From contig CAIVPY010000357.1 of NCBI GenBank assembly GCA_903907885.1, positions 1 to 6,431 of the forward strand: a stretch of DNA of 6,431 nucleotides, written 5' to 3'. The stretch's first letter is position 1; each line of letters opens with the position of its first letter. The stretch comes from an uncultured Bacteroidota bacterium. GTDB taxonomy: Bacteria > Bacteroidota > Bacteroidia > UKL13-3. A program made the position numbers and the translations under genes. Below, in pieces: positions 1 through 6,184 of this stretch. The notes under the pieces were generated by a model. The model was given only the letters and a program-made list of their open reading frames with translations. It ran no database searches and was not told the origin of the DNA.

Positions 1-106
1 AACATGCTGAAGATAAACGCTTCAATTAGACAGTATGGTATAATAATACAACTGTGTGCATGTATATATGCATGTACGTTCTCACACTTGATATTAAACA
101 ATACAG

Positions 107-230
107 TATGAAGCTGGAGTGGAATGGGCTTGGGTCGTGGCGGGGCGGAGCGAAAGAGATCGCAGAGGCCCTAGTTACCAACACCGTCATTAAGTCACTT
201 GATCTGAGAAACAACCAGATATCACACGAG
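107..230 (+). CDS. Single exon of a eukaryotic RNI-type leucine-rich-repeat protein (partial gene)
   Basis: In the frame beginning with the ATG at 108, the exon encodes one repeat plus the start of the next. The residues follow the ribonuclease-inhibitor/NLR pattern: Leu-x-Trp-Asn-Gly-Leu-Gly, then Gly-Ala-Lys-Glu-Ile-Ala-Glu-Ala-Leu, then Asn-Thr, then Leu-Asp-Leu-Arg-Asn-Asn-Gln-Ile. The spacing between equivalent asparagines is 30 residues, two more than the usual 28, with the extra residues before the Gly-Gly-Ala. An AG acceptor ends at 106 and a GAG|GTGTGT donor follows at 231. The exon of 124 bases is not a multiple of 84, so it is not a simple one-repeat exon. LRRs of this kind bind protein partners or sense ligands in NLR-like receptors. 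The rest of the gene lies outside the window or was lost at the junction. The ATG at 108 need not be a true start codon. Confidence 0.5.
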
Positions 231-250
231 GTGTGTACTATCAACAGGTG

Positions 251-279
251 CATACATACATACATATGTACATACATGC
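251..279. repeat. CATA tetranucleotide microsatellite
   Basis: Repeated CATA units, interrupted by a TATGTA step, lie about 20 bases after the putative splice donor of the LRR exon. A related stretch rich in TGCATG and TATATA lies at 53-79, upstream of the exon. It begins with the reverse complement of the end of this repeat (GCATGTAT), so the exon sits between short inverted simple repeats. Such microsatellites are common in animal introns and rare in Bacteroidota genomes. Confidence 0.7.
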
Positions 280-326
280 TATGCTATAAATGCCTATATA
301 TGTATTGGTGTGATGTTGCTGTTGTG

Positions 327-644
327 TTTATTGTAAATCTGAAAAGGCTCATCGCCAATGCTAGCAGCCGTGGCCATGTTGTCGGCAAAAAGATAACCTG
401 TGGTTTTTCTTCGATATCCACGGCTAAGAACAGCCGTTTTTGTATCAGGCGAAAGCAATCTGATTAAATACTCGATGTGCGGGGTTTTGCCTGTGCCTCC
501 AAAAGCTAAATTTCCTACGCTTATAATGGGAATATCAAAACGGGTAGAAGGTAAAATGCCTGCATCGTAGCAAAGGTTGCGCAAAAATATGATGAACGCA
601 TATAGCAGCGAAAAGGGTAGGAGTAATAGTCTGAATAATTTCAC
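327..644 (-). CDS. lpxK: Tetraacyldisaccharide 4'-kinase LpxK, N-terminal third only (broken at junction)
   Basis: LpxK phosphorylates the 4' position of tetraacyldisaccharide 1-phosphate to make lipid IVA, a late step in lipid A synthesis at the inner face of the inner membrane. The visible part has a hydrophobic N-terminal helix (residues about 4-20), the family P-loop Ser-Val-Gly-Asn-Leu through Gly-Gly-Thr-Gly-Lys-Thr-Pro (42-55), Leu-Ser-Arg-Gly-Tyr (73-77) and Gly-Asp-Glu-Pro (97-100). The start is a GTG at 644-642. The frame has a TAA stop six codons upstream and no ATG in between, and the N-terminus matches the family from this codon. No Shine-Dalgarno sequence is visible. The family is about 340-350 residues long; here the match stops near residue 103-106, where the sequence turns into eukaryotic-type DNA, so about two thirds of the enzyme is missing. 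The ABC-F gene ends 18 bp upstream on the same strand, which suggests co-transcription. Confidence 0.88.
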
Positions 645-662
645 TTTGTTAGATGTAATTTA

Positions 663-2294
663 CTATTTCCTAGCTACACTTCCATACATGGCCATGCGTT
701 GCTCTTTCACATTTTCGTTTTCAAGGTATTCATCGTAACACATACGTTTATCAATAACTCCTTTTGGTGTTATTTCGATGATACGATTGGCAATGGTTTG
801 GGTAAATTCATGGTCATGGCTGGTAAAAAGGGCATTGTGTTTCCAATCAACCAAGGCATCATTAAAAGCAGTGATAGATTCCAAATCCAAATGGTTTGTA
901 GGTTCGTCTAAAATCAAGAAATTGGCATTGGTCATCATCATTTTGCTAACCATACAACGCACTTTTTCGCCACCACTCAACACATTTGATTTCTTAAACA
1001 CCTCTTCGCCACTAAACAACATTTTGCCTAAGAAGCCACGGATGTAAGTTTCGTCTTTTTCGGCCGAAAACTGTCTAAGCCAATCAACCAAGTTTTCAGG
1101 ATCGGCAAAGTATGAGCTGTTATCGTTTGGCAAATAGCTTTTGGTAATGGTTTGACCCCACACAAACTCGCCACTATCGGCACTATCGTGTCCAATTAAT
1201 ATTTCAAACAAAGCCGAGATAGCCAAAGGCTCTCTCGAAAGAATGGCAACTTTATCGCCTTTATCTAAAGTAAAGTTAATGTTTGAGAAAAGGGTAACAC
1301 CTTCGTTGTTTTTCTTACTCAGGTTTTCAAGTCGCAGTATTTGGTCGCCACAATCTCTATCGGGCCTGAAAATAATGCCAGGATACTTACGAGTACTTGC
1401 TTTAATATCGTCAACTACTAGTTTTTCCAATAATTTTTTACGACTGGTTGCTTGTTTACTCTTAGAAGCGTTGGCACTAAATCGTTCAATAAATTCTTGC
1501 AACTCTTTGCGCTTGTCTTCAACCTTTTTGTTTTGGTCAGAACGTTGTCTTAGGGCCAATTGGCTGCTTTGGTACCAGAAACTATAGTTACCAGTGTATA
1601 ATTGCATTTTATTAAAATCAATATCTGCAATATGTGTACACACAGCATCTAAGAAATGTCGATCGTGGGATACTACTATTACTAAGTTTTGGAAGTCGGC
1701 AAGGAAATTTTCTAACCACGAAATAGTTTCAACATCCAAATCGTTGGTAGGTTCATCTAATAATAAAATATCAGGATTGCCAAATAAGGCTTGAGCCAAA
1801 AGAACACGTACTTTTTCTTTACCGTTCAATTCGCTCATCAATCGGGTATGGTAGCTTTCGTCAATACCCAAGTCGGCAAGCATGGTAGCGGCATCACTTT
1901 CGGCATTCCAGCCTTGCATTTCGGCAAAAAGTGCTTCAAGTTCGGCAGCTCTCATTCCATCCGCATCACTAAAATCGGGTTTAAGATAAATGGCATCTTT
2001 CTCCAACATAATTTGGTTAAGCTTTTGGTTTCCCATTATCACCGTTTGCAGCACTGGAAATTCATCAAACTCAAAATGATTCTGTTTTAAAACACTCATT
2101 CTTTCGCCTGGGGTGATAGAAAAGGAACCTGTTGTAGGATCTATTTCGCCCGAAAGGATTTTAAGGAAAGTAGATTTACCTGCACCGTTAGCACCAATCA
2201 CACCATAGCAATTACCTTGTGTGAATTTTACGTTTACCTCGTCAAACAGTACACGTTTGCCATAGCGAAGAGAAAGATTTGAAACTGAAATCAT
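663..2294 (-). CDS. ABC-F family ATPase, YbiT-type, with one degenerate ATP site
   Basis: Soluble tandem ATPase of 543 residues with no membrane domain. ABC-F proteins bind the ribosomal E site and modulate translation; the YbiT group is housekeeping rather than clearly a resistance group. NBD1 has Walker A Gly-Ala-Asn-Gly-Ala-Gly-Lys-Ser-Thr (34-42), Walker B with Asp180-Glu181 and the switch Ser-His-Asp (209-211). Its signature is altered to Ser-Glu-Leu-Asn-Gly-Lys (154-159). The interdomain linker is charged and contains Arg-Phe-Ser-Ala-Asn-Ala-Ser-Lys (271-278), as in YbiT. NBD2 has lost its Walker A (352-361; Ile359 stands where the lysine should be) but keeps Leu-Ser-Gly-Gly-Glu (439-443), Asp463-Glu464 and Ser-His-Asp (492-494). 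I chose the ATG at 2294 because family similarity begins there; a longer open frame reaches 2393 but runs through non-coding leader and part of a palindrome. It is followed by lpxK. Confidence 0.93.
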   Translation of the reverse strand: MISVSNLSLRYGKRVLFDEVNVKFTQGNCYGVIGANGAGKSTFLKILSGEIDPTTGSFSITPGERMSVLKQNHFEFDEFPVLQTVIMGNQKLNQIMLEKDAIYLKPDFSDADGMRAAELEALFAEMQGWNAESDAATMLADLGIDESYHTRLMSELNGKEKVRVLLAQALFGNPDILLLDEPTNDLDVETISWLENFLADFQNLVIVVSHDRHFLDAVCTHIADIDFNKMQLYTGNYSFWYQSSQLALRQRSDQNKKVEDKRKELQEFIERFSANASKSKQATSRKKLLEKLVVDDIKASTRKYPGIIFRPDRDCGDQILRLENLSKKNNEGVTLFSNINFTLDKGDKVAILSREPLAISALFEILIGHDSADSGEFVWGQTITKSYLPNDNSSYFADPENLVDWLRQFSAEKDETYIRGFLGKMLFSGEEVFKKSNVLSGGEKVRCMVSKMMMTNANFLILDEPTNHLDLESITAFNDALVDWKHNALFTSHDHEFTQTIANRIIEITPKGVIDKRMCYDEYLENENVKEQRMAMYGSVARK

Positions 2295-2319
2295 GAAAGA
2301 AAAAAAATTGAGGCGCAAT

Positions 2320-2340
2320 AGTACGGAAAAAGTACGGAAA
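2320..2340. repeat. Two direct 10-bp repeats in the ABC-F leader
   Basis: AGTACGGAAA occurs at 2320-2329 and again at 2331-2340, so the period is 11 bp, about one helical turn. The pair lies 26-46 bases upstream of the ABC-F start, in the short spacer between that gene and the palindromic terminator. The position fits a regulator binding pair or a chance duplication in a promoter region. No protein partner can be named, and no clear Bacteroidota promoter is visible here: TTG at 2359-2361 is followed by poor TAnnTTTG matches at the wrong spacing. Confidence 0.35.
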
Positions 2341-2363
2341 TAGAGGAAACTATCATGACAATA

Positions 2364-2407
2364 AACAAAAAGAGCCTTTGATTCGCGAATCAAAGGCTCT
2401 TTTTGTT
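2364..2407 (-). terminator. Perfect 44-bp palindromic terminator after the M20 peptidase gene
   Basis: The two 22-base arms are exact reverse complements, centred on TTCGCGAA, with A-rich flanks on one side and T-rich flanks on the other. Read on the minus strand, it starts 13 bases past the peptidase stop codon. It forms a long stem with the core AGAGCCTTTGATT closed by a CGCG turn and followed by TTTTTGTTTATTG, the shape of an intrinsic terminator. Because it is symmetric, it should also work on plus-strand transcripts. It separates the peptidase transcript from the ABC-F/lpxK pair, so that pair probably has its own promoter within about 70 bases. Confidence 0.85.
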
Positions 2408-2420
2408 ATAGATATCTAAA

Positions 2421-3803
2421 TTATTTGCTCATTTCAGCATAATATTTATGGAAATAAGGTATGGTTTCAATGCCTTTAAAATAATTGAAAATACCATAAT
2501 GCTCGTTTGGTGAATGTAGTGCATCACTATCCAGACCAAATCCCATCAAAACAGATTTTAAACCCAATTCTTTTTCAAATAAAGCTACTATAGGAATACT
2601 TCCGCCACCACGAGTAGGTATAGGTTTCTTGCCAAAAGTAGTTTCCATTGCTCTTTCAGCAGCTTTATATGCTATAGAATCAATTGGCGTAACAACAGGC
2701 TCGCCACCATGATGAGGATGTACTTTAACGGTTACACTTTTAGGAGCAATACTCTCAAAATGTTTGGTAAACAATTCAGTAATTTTATCAGTAGTTTGGT
2801 TGGGTACTAATCTCATGCTTATTTTAGCAAAGGCTTTTGAAGGTAATACGGTTTTAGAGCCTTCTCCTGTATATCCACCCCAAATTCCGTTGCAATCAAG
2901 GGTTGGTCTGATACCCGTTTGTTCTAAAACAGTGTATCCTTTTTCACCCCAAACATCACCCACTTGTAAATCTTTTTTATAAGCATCTAAATCAAATGGA
3001 GCTTTGTTTAATTCTGTTCTCTCAATATCAGTTAATCTTTGAACTTCATCATAAAAACCAGGAATGGTGATATGGTTATTTTCATCGTGCATGCTAGCAA
3101 TCATTTTTGCCAATATATTTATAGGATTAGCAACAGCTCCACCGTAAACGCCACTATGCAAATCACGATTAGGTCCAGTAACTTCTACTTCTAAATAACT
3201 TAATCCACGCAATCCACAGTCGATTGAAGGAACATTATTGGCTATCATTGATGTGTCTGATATCAAGACTACATCTGCTTTCAGTCTTTCTTTATTGTTA
3301 ATACAAAAAGTTCCTAAATTAGAACTACCCACTTCTTCTTCACCTTCAATCATAAATTTGATATTGCAAGGTAAAGTGTTCGTGTTCATCATAATTTCAA
3401 ATGCTTTGATGTGCATATATACTTGCCCTTTATCATCGCAACTTCCACGAGCAAAAATAGCACCCTCTGGATGTATTTCTGTCTTGCGAATGGTAGGTTC
3501 AAAGGGTGGGGTGTCCCATAATTCTAATGGCACAGCAGGTTGCACATCATAATGACCATAAACTAAGACAGTAGGAAAACTACTATCAATTATTTTCTCG
3601 CCATATACAATGGGATGTCCTGCTGTTTGGCAAACTTCAACTTTGTCGGCACCGGCTTCTTTTAGTTTAGCTGCTACAAAATCGGCTGCTTGGGCAACAT
3701 CTTTGTTATAAACAGCATCTGCACTAATGCTAGGAATTCTTATTAAGTCGAATAACTCGCTTAAAAAACGTTCACGATTTTTTGATATATATTCTGCTAT
3801 CAT
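2421..3803 (-). CDS. M20 family zinc metallopeptidase (dipeptidase/carnosinase-like)
   Basis: Cytosolic-type enzyme of 460 residues with no signal peptide, probably cleaving dipeptides or related small amide substrates with a two-metal centre. By comparison with CN2/PepV-type M20 enzymes, the metal and catalytic residues are all visible: His84 and catalytic Asp86 in Tyr-Gly-His-Tyr-Asp-Val-Gln-Pro, bridging Asp123 in Cys-Asp-Asp-Lys-Gly, general base Glu156 and metal ligand Glu157 in Glu-Glu-Glu-Val-Gly-Ser, Asp183 in Ile-Ser-Asp, and His430 in His-Ser-Pro-Asn-Glu. His216 in Asp-Leu-His-Ser-Gly matches the dimer-lid histidine of carnosinases, and Arg-Gly-Gly-Gly-Ser-Ile-Pro (398-404) is the substrate-binding loop. 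The length fits the family. The ATG at 3803 gives a typical N-terminus. It has a likely promoter at 3825-3855 and its own terminator, so it is probably monocistronic. The exact substrate cannot be read from the sequence. Confidence 0.93.
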   Translation of the reverse strand: MIAEYISKNRERFLSELFDLIRIPSISADAVYNKDVAQAADFVAAKLKEAGADKVEVCQTAGHPIVYGEKIIDSSFPTVLVYGHYDVQPAVPLELWDTPPFEPTIRKTEIHPEGAIFARGSCDDKGQVYMHIKAFEIMMNTNTLPCNIKFMIEGEEEVGSSNLGTFCINNKERLKADVVLISDTSMIANNVPSIDCGLRGLSYLEVEVTGPNRDLHSGVYGGAVANPINILAKMIASMHDENNHITIPGFYDEVQRLTDIERTELNKAPFDLDAYKKDLQVGDVWGEKGYTVLEQTGIRPTLDCNGIWGGYTGEGSKTVLPSKAFAKISMRLVPNQTTDKITELFTKHFESIAPKSVTVKVHPHHGGEPVVTPIDSIAYKAAERAMETTFGKKPIPTRGGGSIPIVALFEKELGLKSVLMGFGLDSDALHSPNEHYGIFNYFKGIETIPYFHKYYAEMSK

Positions 3804-4112
3804 AAATATGGGTTATTAGTTCGGCAAGTTTATTACTATGAAAGCTAACAAACAATGATTAAAATATATATTTAATATTTGTATACGCATTGTGTGATTT
3901 GACATATAATTTCGCTTTTTTATGAAAGTATATTTTTGAAATAAAAAATATTTTTCATCTAACGATTGTTTGATAGTTTTTGGAAGTCTTTGTAAGTATT
4001 GACCTGAATGGATATAGTCAGGTAAAATCATAAAGCGCTATATAATATATTAAAAAAATATCTTTTAAAAGTGATTTTTATTAGTTTATTTAGCATTAAA
4101 ATTAATTAATAC
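3804..4112. other. AT-rich divergent intergenic region with one doubtful small ORF
   Basis: This 309-bp spacer lies between the minus-strand peptidase and the plus-strand small membrane protein, so it should hold promoters for both. The peptidase promoter is listed separately. For the plus strand there is an exact TAnnTTTG match at 3931-3938 and a near match at 4059-4066 (TATCTTTT), but neither has a TTG element at the right distance. A small inverted repeat (ACCTGA/TCAGGT, 4002-4007 and 4018-4023) could be an operator. A 71-codon minus-strand frame (4031 to 3816) stays open here, although only about a quarter of its bases are G or C; I do not recognise its product. It has no clear start signal, and the likely peptidase promoter overlaps its 3' end. 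Confidence 0.6.
3825..3855 (-). promoter_or_regulatory. Likely Bacteroidota-type promoter of the M20 peptidase gene
   Basis: On the minus strand, a TTG (3855-3853) is followed after 20 bases by TAAACTTG (3832-3825). This is one mismatch from the Bacteroidota -7 consensus TAnnTTTG, and the spacing to a -33 TTG element is suitable. It ends 21 bases upstream of the ATG at 3803. This is pattern matching only, in an AT-rich region where partial matches occur by chance. Confidence 0.4.
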
Positions 4113-4451
4113 ATGAGCGAAATTATACTAGATGATCACCAAGAAAACTATTTACAATTGGCTAAAAAAATGATTTCGAATGGCTTGAGTCATCAAGCTG
4201 TTTTAACAGAAATTAAGTCGAAAGGTGTAGATGAAGTAGTTCTTTCAACGCTTGATAAAAAACTTAAAACTCAACAGAAAATTCGTTTAGGTTCTAAACT
4301 ATTATTTTTAGGAGTGGTTCTATGTTTTTCAAGCTGTTTAATTAGTCTTGGTTTAGATTTTAGCAATCCTTATTGCAACTATGCTTTGTATGGATTAACT
4401 AGCATTGGTGCAGCTGTTGCCTTGTTTGCACTAGCGCTTGTTTTGGGTTAG
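4113..4451 (+). CDS. Small unrecognised membrane protein with two C-terminal helices
   Basis: Hypothetical protein of 112 residues; I cannot name the family. The first half is soluble and helical: residues about 10-23 and 26-55 are rich in Lys, Glu, Leu and Gln, with the pattern Asn-Gly-Leu-Ser-His-Gln-Ala-Val then Lys-Gly-Val-Asp-Glu. This resembles a short helix-turn-helix-like or recruitment segment, but no DNA-binding motif is certain. Two hydrophobic segments follow (about 61-81 and 90-111), joined by a short Asp-Phe-Ser-Asn-Pro-Tyr loop, and the protein ends directly after the second. There is no signal peptide; the N-terminus probably faces the cytoplasm, given Lys/Arg just before the first helix. 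No Shine-Dalgarno sequence precedes the ATG. prfC follows 116 bp downstream on the same strand, so linkage to it is possible but not shown. Codon composition is AT-rich, like prfC. Confidence 0.7.
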   Translation: MSEIILDDHQENYLQLAKKMISNGLSHQAVLTEIKSKGVDEVVLSTLDKKLKTQQKIRLGSKLLFLGVVLCFSSCLISLGLDFSNPYCNYALYGLTSIGAAVALFALALVLG

Positions 4452-4567
4452 CTATTTGTTCATTCATCCTTATTAAATTAATCACTTACTCAAATAATAG
4501 CATCAATAAATCTTTATCATGATTATATTCGCAGCTTGTTTATAAGCGAAAACGCTGACAAATATAC

Positions 4568-6184
4568 ATGAATAAAGAAGATATAATTAAACGTAGAACC
4601 TTTGGAATTATAAGCCATCCTGATGCTGGCAAAACAACTCTTACCGAAAAATTCTTACTATTTGGAGGCGCTATTCAAACAGCTGGAGCTGTAAAAAGTA
4701 ATAGAATTAAGAAATCAGCCACTTCCGATTTTATGGAAATTGAAAAACAACGAGGAATTTCGGTGGCTTCGTCTGTTATGGGCTTTGATTACAAAAATTA
4801 CAAAGTAAATATACTCGATACCCCTGGACATAAAGATTTTGCTGAAGATACATACCGTACTCTTACTGCTGTTGATAGTGTAATACTTGTTATTGATTGT
4901 GTGAAAGGTGTAGAGGATCAAACAAGAAAACTGATGGAAGTGTGCCGTATGAGAAACACACCCGTTATCGTTTTTATTAATAAAATGGATAGAGAAGGGC
5001 AGGATGCATTTGATTTATTAGACGAAATAGAAAAAGAATTAAATATACACACTCGTCCTTTAAGTTGGCCTATTGGTATTGGTTCTACTTTTAAAGGTGT
5101 TTATAATTTGTTTGATAAAAAACTTCAATTGTTTTCTCCTGCCAAACAAACCATCTCAGATGATATTTTTGATATTACAGATTTAAATTCAATAGAACTA
5201 GATAATAGAATAGGAGAGAAGGCTGCTAAAAAATTGAGAGATGATGCTGAATTGATTGAAGGTGTGTATGAACCTTTTAATAAAGATTTGTATTTGGATG
5301 GGTATTTAGCCCCTGTGTTTTTTGGTAGTGCTATTAATAATTTTGGGGTGAAAGAATTGCTCGACACTTTTGTGCAAATAGCTCCAGAACCTCGTCCACG
5401 AAACACCGAAACCCGTGAAGTATTGCCAACAGAAAATAAGTTTAGTGGATTTGTTTTTAAAATACACGCCAACCTAGACCCGAATCACCGAGACAGAATT
5501 GCATTTTGTAGGATAGTTTCTGGAAAGTTTGAACGTAATAAATTTTATCATCACACTAGATTGGATAAGAAGTTTCGTTTCTCAAGTCCTACTAGCTTTA
5601 TGGCAAACGAAAAAAGTATTGTGGATGAAGCTTATCCAGGTGATGTAATTGGATTGTATGATACAGGTAATTTCAAAATTGGTGATACTCTTTCAGAAGG
5701 AGAAATGATGTTTTATAAAGGAATTCCTAGTTTTTCGCCCGAGATATTTAAAGAGCTAGTAAACAAAGATCCTATGAAGACAAAGCAGTTGGAAAAAGGT
5801 ATACAGCAGCTTACAGATGAGGGGGTAGCGCAGTTATTTACTCAACAACAAGGTTATATAAAAATTGTTGGTACTGTTGGAGAACTTCAATTTGATGTAA
5901 TTCAATTCAGATTGTTGCATGAGTATGGTGCTTCAGTTGAGTTTACAAAACTTAACTACGAAAAAGCCAGTTGGTACACATCTACTGATAAAGTGGCACT
6001 TGAGAGGTTCAATATGGTGAAGAAATATAATATTGCTGCTGATAAAGAAGGTCGTCCGGTATTTCTTGCAGAAAGCGCTTGGGCGTTGAAAATGAATCAA
6101 GACAATTTTCCTGAAATTGCTTTTCATTTTACTTCTGAGTTTAAAACAGACCAAAGCGCAATTCAGCAAGCCAATGCTTGGTAA
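4568..6184 (+). CDS. prfC: Peptide chain release factor 3 (RF3), translational GTPase
   Basis: RF3 is a GTPase that recycles the class I release factors RF1 and RF2 from the ribosome after termination. The 538 residues are complete and close to the usual length (E. coli RF3 is 529). All G motifs are present: G1 Ser-His-Pro-Asp-Ala-Gly-Lys-Thr (16-23), the switch region with Gln-Arg-Gly-Ile-Ser (61-65), G3 Asp-Thr-Pro-Gly-His (84-88), G4 Asn-Lys-Met-Asp-Arg-Glu (138-143) and G5 Gly-Ser-Ala (253-255). The beta-barrel domain II spans about 290-380 and domain III about 390-480, including Gly-Glu-Leu-Gln-Phe-Asp-Val (438-444). The Ser-His-Pro-Asp-Ala form of the P-loop and the overall layout fit RF3 rather than EF-G. 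The start ATG at 4568 gives a normal N-terminus; no Shine-Dalgarno sequence is seen. No good terminator follows, only an AT-only inverted repeat at 6187-6205. Confidence 0.97.
   Translation: MNKEDIIKRRTFGIISHPDAGKTTLTEKFLLFGGAIQTAGAVKSNRIKKSATSDFMEIEKQRGISVASSVMGFDYKNYKVNILDTPGHKDFAEDTYRTLTAVDSVILVIDCVKGVEDQTRKLMEVCRMRNTPVIVFINKMDREGQDAFDLLDEIEKELNIHTRPLSWPIGIGSTFKGVYNLFDKKLQLFSPAKQTISDDIFDITDLNSIELDNRIGEKAAKKLRDDAELIEGVYEPFNKDLYLDGYLAPVFFGSAINNFGVKELLDTFVQIAPEPRPRNTETREVLPTENKFSGFVFKIHANLDPNHRDRIAFCRIVSGKFERNKFYHHTRLDKKFRFSSPTSFMANEKSIVDEAYPGDVIGLYDTGNFKIGDTLSEGEMMFYKGIPSFSPEIFKELVNKDPMKTKQLEKGIQQLTDEGVAQLFTQQQGYIKIVGTVGELQFDVIQFRLLHEYGASVEFTKLNYEKASWYTSTDKVALERFNMVKKYNIAADKEGRPVFLAESAWALKMNQDNFPEIAFHFTSEFKTDQSAIQQANAW

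Larger units (their letters stand above)
1..326. other. Eukaryotic-looking segment, probably animal genomic DNA
   Basis: This stretch differs from the rest of the window. It carries TG/CATA-type simple repeats, one short leucine-rich-repeat exon with splice-like borders, and no bacterial gene structure. After about position 327-345 the sequence becomes an intron-free bacterial gene (lpxK) read on the minus strand. The right edge is uncertain by about 20 bases, because the last few LpxK-frame codons (Tyr-Asn-Lys-His-Asn) could belong to either side. The RNI-type repeat and short exon suggest an NLR-like or LRR gene of an invertebrate, for example a sponge or cnidarian. That host assignment is inference. 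Confidence 0.6.

Noticed and set aside
54..467. 137-codon plus-strand open frame running from the eukaryotic part into lpxK
   Set aside because: It reads through the likely splice donor at 231 and across the junction into the antisense strand of lpxK. Only the LRR part at 107-230 is protein-like.
1243..2090. Long plus-strand open frames inside the ABC-F gene
   Set aside because: They are antisense shadows of a strongly supported coding frame and show no family features.
663..2294. ABC-F gene as an antibiotic resistance determinant
   Set aside because: The linker and overall layout match the housekeeping YbiT group, and there is no mobile element or regulatory leader peptide around it.
2295..2393. 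33-codon N-terminal extension of the ABC-F protein
   Set aside because: Family similarity begins at the ATG at 2294; the extension runs through the leader repeats and half of the palindrome.
4532..4557. Overlapping small hairpins (GCTT/AAGC, AGCG/CGCT) just ahead of prfC as a translational switch
   Set aside because: Stems are only 4 bp, which is chance level. The nearby TATATTCG (4524-4531) lacks a partner TTG at promoter distance, so no regulatory call is justified.
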